Below, piece by piece: positions 8,433 to 17,037 of a stretch of DNA of 64,000 bases (position 1 is the first letter of the stretch; every line of letters begins with the position of its first letter). Source of the DNA: Limnohabitans sp. Rim8 (lineage in GTDB: Bacteria > Pseudomonadota > Gammaproteobacteria > Burkholderiales > Burkholderiaceae_C); contig NZ_CAMDLM010000016.1 of assembly GCF_945901735.1 (NCBI RefSeq), positions 1 to 64,000 on the forward strand, given 5' to 3'. The notes under the pieces were generated by a model. That model did no database searches. It was not told the origin of the DNA and worked only from the letters and a program-made list of their open reading frames with translations. The translations under genes were made by a program, and so were the position numbers.

Positions 8433-9188
8433 TCATTGTTTGACGTGCAGTCCGCATTCCTTGGCGGCTTCGTCCTCCCACCACCAGCGGCCGGCGCGGA
8501 ACGCTTCGCCCAGGCTGATGGCACGGGTGCAAGGGGCGCAGCCGATGCTCGGAAAAAACTGGTCGTGCAGCGGGTTGTAGTCGACCTGGTGGGTGGCGAT
8601 GTGGTGCCACACGTCGCCCCAAGTCCACCTGGCCAGTGGGTTGAACTTGTACAAAGCTTTGCTGGCCACTTCGCTCTCGTCCAGCAAAGGCACTTCGGCG
8701 CGGGCATTGGATTGCTCTTGGCGCAGACCGGTGATCCAGGCACGTTGGCCCGTCAAGGCGCGGGCCAGCGGCTCCATCTTGCGCACACCGCAGCAGGCTT
8801 TGCGCAGCTCCGTGCTGTGGTAGATCGCGTCTTGGCCTTTGTCGCGCACAAACTGAATGACCGAATCTTGCACCGGGCGGAACACGTGGATCGGCGCACG
8901 CGAATGCGCCTGGGTGCGCTCCAGCAGCGCCAGGGTTTCGGTGTGCAGCGCACCGGTTTCCAGCACGAAGACCGGGATGTCCAGCTGCAAGCGGTTGATG
9001 AGGTGGGTGATCACCACGTCTTCCGCGCCCAGGCTGGAGGCCTGGGTCACGGGCGCAAATTCGGCGGCAGCGCGTTGCAGCAGGGCTTGGGTTTCGGCCA
9101 GCTTGGCGGCAAAGTCAGGGCTGGCTTGGGCATGCAGATCTGTGGCTTTGAGCGGCGTGTTGCGAGAAGAAATCAGATTGGAAGTCAT
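8433..9188 (-). CDS. cysH: adenylyl-sulfate (APS) reductase, CysH family
   Basis: 251 residues from the ATG at 9188. Reduces activated sulfate to sulfite. It carries a CC pair at about 132-133 (KACCGVRK), CxxC at 217-220 (GCAPCTRA) and the catalytic KECGLH near the C-terminus. The CC...CxxC set binds the 4Fe-4S cluster that distinguishes APS reductases from PAPS reductases. APS specificity is therefore likely and explains the absence of an APS kinase in this locus. A GTG eight codons upstream is possible but non-conserved and falls in a repeat (9204-9230). Confidence 0.94.
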   Translation of the reverse strand: MTSNLISSRNTPLKATDLHAQASPDFAAKLAETQALLQRAAAEFAPVTQASSLGAEDVVITHLINRLQLDIPVFVLETGALHTETLALLERTQAHSRAPIHVFRPVQDSVIQFVRDKGQDAIYHSTELRKACCGVRKMEPLARALTGQRAWITGLRQEQSNARAEVPLLDESEVASKALYKFNPLARWTWGDVWHHIATHQVDYNPLHDQFFPSIGCAPCTRAISLGEAFRAGRWWWEDEAAKECGLHVKQ

Positions 9189-9227
9189 GGTGTGTCTTTT
9201 GTAGGAGCCCACCCCGCGGGCGATGCT

Positions 9228-9605
9228 TTAGGCTGCTTTCGCGAATGGGGGTTGTGTCCCCACAGCAGAGCCTTGGTAGAACCCGGCAAAGCGCTCAAAC
9301 TGGCGTTGCGCCGCCGAGGCGTCTACGCCTTCGCGCAGCACGGCCACGTCAAAACCGGTGCGCTGCATCTGCACCAGTTGGTCGATCAGCACGTCGCCGG
9401 TGGCGCGCAATTCGCCCGCAAAGCCCAGGCGGCGGCGCAGTAAAAAGGCTTGGCTGTAAGCGCGCCCATCGGTGAATTTGGGGAACTGCAGATCAATGCG
9501 TGTCACGCCGCTCAGGTCGAGCGTGCGAGGGTCGGCGTCGTTGGCCAGTGTGATGACGGCTGGTGAATCAACGGTCTGGTGTTCTTGGGCGGAAATGATG
9601 TTCAT
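9228..9605 (-). CDS. DUF934 family protein of the sulfite-reduction operon
   Basis: 125 residues. Recognisable as DUF934 by the core FPKFTDGRAYSQAFLLRRRL and GDVLIDQLVQMQRTGFD. Family members sit beside cysI in many proteobacteria that lack a CysJ flavoprotein and are thought to help sulfite reduction, but their biochemical role is not established. Here it lies between cysI and cysH, separated from both by palindromic repeats. The start ATG at 9605 gives a protein of normal family length. Cytosolic; no cofactor motif is evident. Confidence 0.9.
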   Translation of the reverse strand: MNIISAQEHQTVDSPAVITLANDADPRTLDLSGVTRIDLQFPKFTDGRAYSQAFLLRRRLGFAGELRATGDVLIDQLVQMQRTGFDVAVLREGVDASAAQRQFERFAGFYQGSAVGTQPPFAKAA

Positions 9606-9623
9606 GGCTGTTTTTTCTGTTGC

Positions 9624-9776
9624 AGGAGCGGCGTCCTCGCCGCGATTTGCAATTCATCTCCGTGAGGGTGTGGCTCCCAAAGGTGCATGCTGTGCAAGTT
9701 GGAGGAGCCCCGCCCTCGAGGCGATGTTGGGTGGTTTGCGCGGATTGATCGCGACGAGGACGTCGCTCCTACAAGG
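9624..9776. repeat. family-B palindromic repeats in the cysI-DUF934 gap
   Basis: Three variants of a GTAGGAGC...GCGA element: AGGAGCGGCGTCCTCGCCGC near 9625, a GGAGGAGCCCC...GGCGATG unit near 9700-9725, and an inverted ATCGCGACGAGGACGTCGCT unit near 9748-9772. Another variant overlaps the cysH leader at 9204-9230. The same family recurs inside recC and recD. Confidence 0.8.
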
Positions 9777-9780
9777 GGAT

Positions 9781-11586
9781 TCAGGCGGTGCTTTCTTCGG
9801 TCACATGGCGTGCCGCATTGGCCGCCGCCTTGAATGGGTCTTGGCCCACGCGGCGCAAGGTGTCGATGAAGTATTCGTGGCGGCCTTGGGCGGGCTGGCG
9901 CAATGCCTTGTAGGTTTCCAAAATCGCCTCGATCACATCCGGCACTTCAAACGACGAGAACGAAGGGCCGACCACTTTGCCAGGGGTGGTGGGGCCTGAG
10001 AGGTTCTTGCCGTCCGAGCCGCCCAGCGTGACCTGGTACCACTCTTTGCCGTCTTTATCCACACCCAAAATGCCGATGTGGCCCGAGTGGTGGTGGCCGC
10101 AGGAGTTGATGCAGCCGCTGATGTGAAAGTCGATGTGGCCCAGGTCGTTCAGCTCGTCCAGGTCTTGGTAGCGCTCAGTGATGGCGGCCGCCAAAGGCAA
10201 AGAGCGGGCATTGGCCAGCGCGCAATAGTCGCCGCCGGGGCAGGCGATCATGTCGGTCAGCAGACCAATGTTCGGTTGGGCCAAGCCCAGGGCCTTGGCT
10301 TGGAGCCACAGGGCGTGCAGTTGGTCCAGGCGAACCCAGGGCAGCACCAGGTTTTGGGTGTGCGTCACGCGGGCTTCGCCTGCGGAATAGTGGGCCACCA
10401 GCGCAGCGGCAGCGTCCAGCTGGTCGGCCGTGGCGTCACCGGGGGCCTGGCCCACACGCTTGAACGACAGGCTCACGGCGCGCAGTGCAGGGTTTTGGTG
10501 GGGCTTGACGTTTTGCGCGATCCAGCGGGCAAAGGCGGGTGTTTTGGCCGCTTCGATGCTGACATCGGCTTCGGCTTTGGCCACCCATTCATCCAGGTCT
10601 GCAGGCAGGTTCAGCGCAGGCGCGGCAAAGCAGGCGGCCACGCGGTCGAACTCAGCCTGCGGGATGGTGTGCAGTCCGCCGTCCTTGACCAAGATGTCTT
10701 GGTACTCGGCTTCGACTTCGTAGAAGTAACGCTGGCCTTCGGCCTTGACCAAAATTTTGATGCGGGCCTTGTACAGGTTGTCGCGGCGGCCCCAGCGGTT
10801 GTAGACGCGGATCACGGCTTCGAGGTAATTCATGATCTGGTTCCAGGGCAAGAACTCGCGGATTGAAGTGCCCACCACCGGGGTGCGGCCCATGCCACCA
10901 CCCACCAGCACCTTGAAGCCCACTTCGCCCGCCGCGTTCTTGAGCATCTGCAGGCCCACGTCGTGCCAACCAATGGCGGCGCGGTCCTCAAGAGCCCCGG
11001 TGATGGCGATCTTGAACTTGCGGGGCAAGAAGGCGAATTCGGGGTGCAGCGTGCTCCACTGTCTGATCAGCTCGGCATAGGGACGGGGATCGACCACTTC
11101 GTCGACGGCCACACCGGCCAGTTCGTCGGTGGTGGTGTTGCGGATGCAGTTGCCGCTGGTCTGGATACCGTGCAGGTTCACGCTGGCCAAGAGGTCCATC
11201 ACGTCGGCCGATTTGGACAGGGGAATCCAGTTGAACTGCACGTTTTGGCGGGTGGTGAAGTGGCCGTAGTTGGTGGTCAGCTTCGGGGCCAAGCCCGCAA
11301 TTTTGTCTTGCGTGGCCTGGGCCTCGGCCAGCAAGGCGGCGTCGGGTGTGTCGTAGTCGCGGGCAATTTTCGCCAGAACGCTGAGTTGTGCCGCCGAGAT
11401 TTCGCCGTAAGGCACGGCCACGCGCAGCATGGGGGCGTAGCGCTGCACGTACCAGCCGTTTTGCAGGCGCAGGGGCTTGAACTGGTCGCCCGTGAGTTGC
11501 CCGGCTTGAAAGCGCTCGAGCTGGTCGCGGTGCTGTGCGGCGCGGGCGCGCACGAACTGTTTGTCAAATTCGGTGTAGTGGTACAT
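9781..11586 (-). CDS. cysI: sulfite reductase hemoprotein subunit
   Basis: 601 residues. Six-electron reduction of sulfite to sulfide at a coupled siroheme/4Fe-4S centre. The cluster ligands are visible as ACPGGDYC (C-x5-C) and GCINSCGHH (C-x3-C). The substrate-side region includes NYGHFTTRQNVQFNWI. The start was set at the ATG at 11586 (MYHYTEFD); a GTG three codons upstream overlaps the stop of the exporter gene. No CysJ flavoprotein is in the window, while a ferredoxin and a ferredoxin reductase are encoded downstream, so a ferredoxin-linked electron supply is plausible (inference). Confidence 0.95.
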   Translation of the reverse strand: MYHYTEFDKQFVRARAAQHRDQLERFQAGQLTGDQFKPLRLQNGWYVQRYAPMLRVAVPYGEISAAQLSVLAKIARDYDTPDAALLAEAQATQDKIAGLAPKLTTNYGHFTTRQNVQFNWIPLSKSADVMDLLASVNLHGIQTSGNCIRNTTTDELAGVAVDEVVDPRPYAELIRQWSTLHPEFAFLPRKFKIAITGALEDRAAIGWHDVGLQMLKNAAGEVGFKVLVGGGMGRTPVVGTSIREFLPWNQIMNYLEAVIRVYNRWGRRDNLYKARIKILVKAEGQRYFYEVEAEYQDILVKDGGLHTIPQAEFDRVAACFAAPALNLPADLDEWVAKAEADVSIEAAKTPAFARWIAQNVKPHQNPALRAVSLSFKRVGQAPGDATADQLDAAAALVAHYSAGEARVTHTQNLVLPWVRLDQLHALWLQAKALGLAQPNIGLLTDMIACPGGDYCALANARSLPLAAAITERYQDLDELNDLGHIDFHISGCINSCGHHHSGHIGILGVDKDGKEWYQVTLGGSDGKNLSGPTTPGKVVGPSFSSFEVPDVIEAILETYKALRQPAQGRHEYFIDTLRRVGQDPFKAAANAARHVTEESTA

Positions 11587-11595
11587 GGGAATCAC

Positions 11596-12387
11596 TCAGA
11601 TCAAAACCAGTTTGGTGCCAGCCCAAGCCAGCAGGACGGAAAGCAAGGAGCGGATCACGCGATCCGGCGTGTGTTGGGTCAGGCGCGAACCCAGCCAGAT
11701 GCCGGGCAGCGAGCCCGCCAGCAACTTGGCCAGCAAGGCCCAGTCCACCGAGCCCATCGACGCGTGGCCCAGGCCCGCCACCATGGTCAGGGGCACGGCA
11801 TAAGCGATGTCGGCCGCTACGATGCGCGGCAGCGGCAGCAGGGGGTAGAGCAAGAGCAACACGGTGACGCCAATGGCGCCCGCGCCCACCGAGGTGAGGG
11901 TGACCATGATGCCGATCAGCGCGCCAAACAGCACCGGCAGGCTCCAGTGGCGCGGCGTGCTGGCGCGGGCTTCGTCGGCGGCGGCCAGGTGGCGGGGCAG
12001 TTGTTGGCCGCGAATGGCCTTGTAGAGCATGGCCGCCGCCGTCAGCAGCAAGGCCACACCCAAAGTGGTGGTCATCAGCGACTGCACCTCTGGGGAGGCC
12101 GGGCCCACCCAGTGCAAAAAGCCCAGCGTCAACAAGCAGGCCGGAATGCTGCCCGCACTCAGCAAGCCCACCACACGCCAAGGCACGATGCGCTGTCGGG
12201 CAAAGCTGATGGTGCCGCCCATCTTGGTGAAAGCCGCAAACAGCAAGTCGGTGCCCACGGCCATGTAGGGCTTGACGCCAAAGAAAAAGATCAGCAGCGG
12301 CGTCATCAAGGAGCCGCCACCCACCCCCGTCAAGCCCACGATGGTGCCCACGAAGAAACCTGCAAAGACATAAGCCAAATCAACCAT
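11596..12387 (-). CDS. TauE/SafE family sulfite or sulfonate-type exporter
   Basis: 263 residues, strongly hydrophobic with about eight predicted membrane segments. It has the family's N-terminal glycine motif GLTGVGGGSLMTPLL and a second-half repeat TSVGAGAIGVTVLLLL. As the first gene of the sulfur-assimilation operon, with its stop almost touching the cysI start, it probably exports or imports a sulfur oxyanion (sulfite or sulfate are usual guesses) across the inner membrane. The substrate cannot be read from the sequence. Confidence 0.9.
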   Translation of the reverse strand: MVDLAYVFAGFFVGTIVGLTGVGGGSLMTPLLIFFFGVKPYMAVGTDLLFAAFTKMGGTISFARQRIVPWRVVGLLSAGSIPACLLTLGFLHWVGPASPEVQSLMTTTLGVALLLTAAAMLYKAIRGQQLPRHLAAADEARASTPRHWSLPVLFGALIGIMVTLTSVGAGAIGVTVLLLLYPLLPLPRIVAADIAYAVPLTMVAGLGHASMGSVDWALLAKLLAGSLPGIWLGSRLTQHTPDRVIRSLLSVLLAWAGTKLVLI

Positions 12388-12420
12388 GGAGGCGACTGTA
12401 AGGGGGCTTTATGCCTAAAC

Positions 12421-12465
12421 AAACGATTTTTTAGTTGGGCTTATATTCTTTTGACTTATAAGAGT
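12421..12465. promoter_or_regulatory. candidate promoter/operator of the sulfur operon
   Basis: AT-rich stretch immediately upstream of the exporter gene in an otherwise GC-rich region. It holds an inverted pair CTTATA (12440-12445) and TATAAG (12457-12462), reminiscent of CysB-type half-sites. The operon start makes this the natural control region. Binding by CysB is a guess. Confidence 0.35.
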
Positions 12466-12481
12466 GGTGTCGGACCCTGGC

Positions 12482-12630
12482 TCAGTGCCTGCTGCGTTGG
12501 AAGGCTCGAAAGGGGTTGAACCCGGTGAGCCATGCCGAGGCGATCAAGATGAGCAGCACACCAGGCAGCAGGCCGGGGGTGAGGGGTTCGTCCAAAAACA
12601 AGGCCGCCCACCAACCTCCAGCGGTCTGGC
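12482..12630 (-). pseudogene. C-terminal remnant of an EamA/DMT-family transporter
   Basis: The last ~48 codons read WWAALFLDEPLTPGLLPGVL and continue with a hydrophobic helix and a short basic tail to a TGA at 12482. This matches the final helices of drug/metabolite transporters (LGEPLTP...GALLILAG). Upstream of it the frame runs straight into the end of the SPOR gene with no transporter sequence, so only the 3' end survives. It probably marks an old deletion or rearrangement between the SPOR gene and the sulfur operon. Confidence 0.5.
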
Positions 12631-12648
12631 ATGAGGGGCATGGGCTTT

Positions 12649-13788
12649 TCAAGAGCCGGACGGGGCTGTCCTCGCACTGTCCTCCAAGACATCGGAGACC
12701 CTGCGCACCGGAGTCTGGGGCGCAAGGTTTGCCCGATCCTTGTAGTTTTGCGCCCGTTCCTGCGATCGGAAGGGTCCTGTGATCACCACAAACCGGCCAC
12801 CCGGGTTGGCGGTTTTGCGCATGAGCACGCGGGCATTGGCCAGTTCGTCTTTCGAGCGGATCAGGCTTTGGGCCTGCGCGGCGGTTTGAAACGCGCCATG
12901 TTCCACGACAAAGAACTCGGGCGACTGCAGGGTCAGCCACTGCAGGCCCCGCAGGGCGATTTCCGGCACGTCGTTGCGGGTGTCTGCGGCAGCAGGCACT
13001 TGTGGCAGGGCCGCGGGTTCTGCCGGAGCGGCGGACGCGACAGGGTTTGGGGTTGGGCTTGGCGGTGCTTCAAGAGAAGGCGCTGAAGCTGCTGGCGTGG
13101 GCGTTGTAGCCGCAGACGCAGCCGCAGACCGCGTGTCCGCCCGCAAGGGGACTGGGTGGGGGTCCGACAAGTGGAGCGCCGTGCCCCATGCGCCCAAGCC
13201 CAACAGGGCGGCCAAGCTCAGCCAGGCCAGACGCTTGGGTGCTTGTTTGGATGCGGGGCTGGCGGCCGCTTCGGACGTTGGGCTGGGCGATGCCAGGGTG
13301 CGGGGCTCAGCCATCCACTGGGGATCCAGGCCCAGCAGAACCCAGCGCCAACGCAGGCCGGGCAGGTGCTGCGAGAGGTCTTGCAACAGCTGAACATCTG
13401 AAGCGGACAGCTGTTCGGCGTGGGTGACGAGGGAAATTTGCCTCGGCAAAGCGGTGGGCGATGGCGTTTGCATCGCCTGTGTCAACCCCAGCTGGGCAAT
13501 GCCTTGGTTGATGTGACCGAGCCAAGCCAGGCGTTGTTGACCTGTGAAGTGCTCTACCGCAACAGCCGGGGCCGCTGTGCGCCACAAGCTTTGCAAGGCG
13601 TGCGCTGCACGCCACATGGCCTCGCTGTCTTGACGCCAAATGACCAGGTTTTGATCATCCTTCAAAACGGCGTGGCCCAGCGCTTCCAATGCAGACGCTG
13701 GTTCTTTCGGCTGGGAAGAGGCTGGTGGGGTGGCGTGAGACGGACCAGGGCGCATTGGAAACTGAATGTTGCGAAATTGGTGGCTCAT
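12649..13788 (-). CDS. SPOR-domain protein, DamX-like
   Basis: 379 residues from the ATG at 13788. Layout: a cytosolic N-terminal part (about 1-180), one membrane segment (LAWLSLAALLGLGAWGTALH), a long Ala/Pro/Ser-rich periplasmic linker (about 215-270), and a C-terminal SPOR domain starting near PEFFVVEHGAFQTAAQAQSL and ending with FVVITGPFRSQERAQNYKDR. SPOR domains bind denuded septal peptidoglycan, so a role in cell division is likely. It follows the glutamate-synthase-like gene on the same strand with an 86-bp gap. The N-terminal part was not assigned to a family. Confidence 0.85.
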   Translation of the reverse strand: MSHQFRNIQFPMRPGPSHATPPASSQPKEPASALEALGHAVLKDDQNLVIWRQDSEAMWRAAHALQSLWRTAAPAVAVEHFTGQQRLAWLGHINQGIAQLGLTQAMQTPSPTALPRQISLVTHAEQLSASDVQLLQDLSQHLPGLRWRWVLLGLDPQWMAEPRTLASPSPTSEAAASPASKQAPKRLAWLSLAALLGLGAWGTALHLSDPHPVPLRADTRSAAASAATTPTPAASAPSLEAPPSPTPNPVASAAPAEPAALPQVPAAADTRNDVPEIALRGLQWLTLQSPEFFVVEHGAFQTAAQAQSLIRSKDELANARVLMRKTANPGGRFVVITGPFRSQERAQNYKDRANLAPQTPVRRVSDVLEDSARTAPSGS

Positions 13789-13874
13789 TAGACACCAAGC
13801 AAGCCCACAGTTTTTTCGCCAAAGGGGTGGGCTTGCCACCCAAGACGGCGCACACCGAGCACCTGGGCGCTGGT

Positions 13875-15497
13875 TCAGGCGGGCTGGGGGTCAGCGCCTG
13901 TGGGCACGCCCCAATGCCCCGCCTGGCTGGCATGCCAGAACTCGGCAAAGGGACTGGGCAGGGTGTGTGGCCCTGACGGCTCACGCAAGAGTTGTCCGGG
14001 TGCCAGCGTGTCGATGCTCGAAGCCAGGGTTCGGGCCTGTCCTTCGGCATTGCGCCCCATGAGGTGATGGGCCGTGATGTCGCCTGGTTTTTGCAGGCCT
14101 GCCGCGCCCACCAGGTCGGCCAGCGCATGCAAGGTGTTGGCATGAAAGTAATACACCCGCTCGGCCTTGTCGGTTACCACGATGGCGCGTTGGCGCACCG
14201 GGTCTTGCGTGGCCACGCCCGTGGGGCAGTGGTCGGTGTGGCAGCTGCGTGATTGGATGCAGCCCAGGGCAAACATGAACCCCCGTGCCGAATTGCACCA
14301 ATCGGCCCCCAGCGCCAGGCAACGCGCGATGTCAAAAGCTGAAATCACTTTGCCCGAGGCGCCTATCTTGATGCGATCGCGCAGGCCCGCGCCCACCAAA
14401 CTGTTGTGCACCAAGCGCAGCCCATCGCGCAGCGGCATGCCCACATGGTCGGCAAACTCGATGGGCGCTGCGCCCGTGCCGCCTTCGGCACCATCGACCA
14501 CGATGAAGTCCGGTGTTTGACCGGTTTGCACCATGGCTTTGACCACCGAAAACCATTCGGCCGGATGCCCCACACACAGCTTGATGCCCACGGGCTTGCC
14601 ACCCGAGAGTTCGCGCAGTTGCGCGATGAAAGCCAGCATCTCCAAAGGTGTGCTGAAGGCCGAGTGCCGGGCCGGTGACACGCAGTCCTGGCCCATGGGC
14701 ACGCCGCGCGCTTCGGCAATCTCTGCGCTGACTTTGGCCTTGGGCAAGACGCCGCCATGGCCGGGCTTGGCCCCTTGCGAGAGTTTCAACTCGATCATCT
14801 TGACTTGGGGGGAGCGGGCTTGCTCGGCAAAGCGCACCGGGTCAAAACGGCCTTCCGGTGTGCGGCAGCCAAAATAACCCGAGGCTATTTGCCAGATCAG
14901 ATCGCCCCCGGGCTCGCGGTGGTGCCGGGAGATGCTGCCCTCGCCGGTGTCGTGCGCGAATTGCCCCATGGCCGCGCCCTTGTTGAGGGCCTTGACCGCG
15001 TTGGGCGACAAGGCTCCGAAGCTCATGCCGGAAATGTTCAGCAGCGACAGCGCATAAGGCTGCTGGCATTGGTGCGCGCCCACCGTGACCCTGAAGCCGG
15101 CCGGGTCCAGCTGTGTCGGTTGCAGCGAGTGGGTGATCCAATCGGATTGCGCTTGGTACATGTCTTTGATGCTGCCAAAGCCCCGCTTGTCGTTTTGCAC
15201 CTTGGAGCGGGCATAGACCATGGCACGTTGGCTGCGTGAGAAGGGGAGTTTTTCCTCGTCGTTTTCCAGAAAATACTGCCGAATTTCCGGGCGGATGTAT
15301 TCCAAACCGTATCGGAGGCGACCCGTGAGCGGGTAGTTGCGTCGCACCGCCTGCCGGGTTTGGGCGTAATCGATGCAGCCCAGCACAAACAGCAGTCCAA
15401 ACCCGCCGCTGGCCCAGATCGAATAGGGCAGTGCCACCAGCGCAGCGGGTGCCATCACCAACCAAGGCAGATACCTGGAAAAAGAGGGTTGGGTCAT
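13875..15497 (-). CDS. FMN-binding glutamate synthase family protein
   Basis: 540 residues, with an AGGAGTTCCC ribosome-binding site fixing the ATG at 15497. An N-terminal hydrophobic stretch (two short membrane segments, residues ~8-40) precedes the (beta/alpha)8 synthase domain, with NISGMSFGALSPNAVKALNKG, GEGSISRHH, IELKLSQGAKPGHGG and VDGAEGGTGAAP; FMN binding is inferred from the family. Cysteines in CIQSRSCHTDHCPTG resemble the 3Fe-4S ligands of glutamate synthase. There is no amidotransferase domain. Related single-domain proteins are widespread and their substrate is not settled; membrane association is suggested by the N-terminus. Confidence 0.9.
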   Translation of the reverse strand: MTQPSFSRYLPWLVMAPAALVALPYSIWASGGFGLLFVLGCIDYAQTRQAVRRNYPLTGRLRYGLEYIRPEIRQYFLENDEEKLPFSRSQRAMVYARSKVQNDKRGFGSIKDMYQAQSDWITHSLQPTQLDPAGFRVTVGAHQCQQPYALSLLNISGMSFGALSPNAVKALNKGAAMGQFAHDTGEGSISRHHREPGGDLIWQIASGYFGCRTPEGRFDPVRFAEQARSPQVKMIELKLSQGAKPGHGGVLPKAKVSAEIAEARGVPMGQDCVSPARHSAFSTPLEMLAFIAQLRELSGGKPVGIKLCVGHPAEWFSVVKAMVQTGQTPDFIVVDGAEGGTGAAPIEFADHVGMPLRDGLRLVHNSLVGAGLRDRIKIGASGKVISAFDIARCLALGADWCNSARGFMFALGCIQSRSCHTDHCPTGVATQDPVRQRAIVVTDKAERVYYFHANTLHALADLVGAAGLQKPGDITAHHLMGRNAEGQARTLASSIDTLAPGQLLREPSGPHTLPSPFAEFWHASQAGHWGVPTGADPQPA

Positions 15498-15724
15498 GGG
15501 AACTCCTGAAAAAGTTAGCCGTTCGCCACATTTGTCAAGGTCAGTGGACGCAGTGATGAGCGCTGATGTTGAAGGGTATGGCTGATTTTTACAAGGTAAT
15601 GCTACAAATGATTTGAAAGTTGAATTTAAATCAAATCGAAAAATGCGTGGAATTCGACTTTGCGCCTTACGGGCGAGAGCCAAGGCGGACAGGTGCAAGC
15701 CACAGCCGCATGAAATCCAGCCCC

Positions 15725-16903
15725 TCAAGCGGACGCAAAGCGCTCGGCCGCCAGGTGTTTCAACAAGGCGGCCGGCAAGGGCAGGGCTTCTTGGCTCAAC
15801 CAGGCGGCGGTGAGCTCACCGCACAGCACGGCCAGGCTGATGCCGCGTGCGCCCATGCCTGTGCTCAGACACAGGCCCGGCAGTCGCAGGGCGTCGATGG
15901 GGCCGACCGCCGGCAAGCGGTTGGGCAAGCTGCAGCGCAAACCAGCCCAGCCATGGACCCGGTCCGGCCCGAATTGGGTGGCCATGGCTTCGCCCAAGGC
16001 CGGCAACAGCGTGGCCAAGCGCAGCTGGTTGGCGTGGTGGTCCTCAACCCGCACGGGCGTTTGCGTGCAGTCGCGCTCAAAAGTGGCTCCCATGAACCAG
16101 CCCGGCGGCCCCTCGGGCGTGGGCACGCCGCTGATGAAGCTGCCGTGGCCGTTGACTGGAAACGGCGGCAGCCGCTGGCGTTGGGCGTCCGTCAAGTCGG
16201 CCAGGCGGCCAAAGCTGACCTGCCCGCGCAAAGGGTTGAGTGGCACGGCAAAGCCGGGCAGGGGCCGCAACAAAGCCAGGCTGTCAAAGGCGCTGGCCAC
16301 CACCAGAAAGGGGGCTTGGCCCAGCGTTTGGCCTTGGGCATCGGTCACGGCCCATTCATCGCCGCGCCGCTCAATGCCCTGCACCTGCTGACCCCAGCGC
16401 ACCTGCACGCCCGGCGTTTGCAACTGCGCGGCCACCAGTTGCCGAGGGCGAATCCAGCCCGCCTGTGCGTGCCAGAGCGCGGGTGTGCCCGGTGGCAGGC
16501 CTGCGGCGGCAATTTGTGCCGCGCTGGCCGGGGCGCTGTGTTGATCGGGCGGGTCTGCAGGCAGTTTGCGTTTGCCCGCCAGCTTGTGCTCCAGAACACC
16601 GGTCAGCGCCCAATCGGTGCCGCTTTGCAGCAGCACCTGGGCGCGCTGCAGCGTGGCCTGCACCCCCGCACGCGTGATGCGCGAGAGCACGTTGTCGTCC
16701 GGTGAAACATGGGGCGCGGCCAAACCCGCAGGCAGGCCCGATGCGCCAGCCCCGACCCCTGGCGCCTGGTCGAGCACGGTGACCGACCAGCCGCGCACGG
16801 CCAAGCTGTGCGCCACGGCCGAGCCCGACAGCCCCGCACCAATCACCAGGGCTTGGCGCGTTGCGGGTGGCGAACTCTGGCTTGAAGCGGATGAAGGGTG
16901 CAA
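15725..16903 (-). CDS. FAD-dependent MnmC2-type tRNA-U34 oxidoreductase, without methyltransferase domain
   Basis: 392 residues. N-terminal FAD motif VIGAGLSGSAVAHSLAVRGW, then GVGAGASGLPAGLAAPHVSP, the hallmark of the C-terminal half of bifunctional MnmC, and a late GWAGLRCSLPNRLPAVG substrate/FAD region. The usual N-terminal SAM-dependent MnmD methyltransferase domain is missing, so this protein would catalyse only removal of the carboxymethyl group from cmnm5(s2)U34. The start is uncertain: the best-placed codon is a TTG at 16903 with no strong ribosome-binding site. A general DAO-family oxidase is the alternative call. Confidence 0.8.
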   Translation of the reverse strand: MHPSSASSQSSPPATRQALVIGAGLSGSAVAHSLAVRGWSVTVLDQAPGVGAGASGLPAGLAAPHVSPDDNVLSRITRAGVQATLQRAQVLLQSGTDWALTGVLEHKLAGKRKLPADPPDQHSAPASAAQIAAAGLPPGTPALWHAQAGWIRPRQLVAAQLQTPGVQVRWGQQVQGIERRGDEWAVTDAQGQTLGQAPFLVVASAFDSLALLRPLPGFAVPLNPLRGQVSFGRLADLTDAQRQRLPPFPVNGHGSFISGVPTPEGPPGWFMGATFERDCTQTPVRVEDHHANQLRLATLLPALGEAMATQFGPDRVHGWAGLRCSLPNRLPAVGPIDALRLPGLCLSTGMGARGISLAVLCGELTAAWLSQEALPLPAALLKHLAAERFASA

Positions 16904-16930
16904 GCAAGACTCGCTGGAGGGGAGGTTGGC

Positions 16931-17037
16931 TGTTCAGCGTTGGGCGTTGAGCGTTGCGCGCCTTGCCTTTGCATTTCACGCTGAACGCTGAACGCTGAAC
17001 ACCAAACGCCCAACGCCCAACGCCCAACGCCCAACCC
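16931..17037. repeat. heptad tandem repeats with inverted symmetry
   Basis: The right part has three CGCTGAA-type heptads (16980-17000) followed by four or more CGCCCAA heptads (17007-17034). The left part (16931-16956, GTTCAGCGTTGGGCGTTGAG and on) is its approximate reverse complement, so the block can fold into a long hairpin. It directly abuts the yggX stop codon. Confidence 0.85.
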
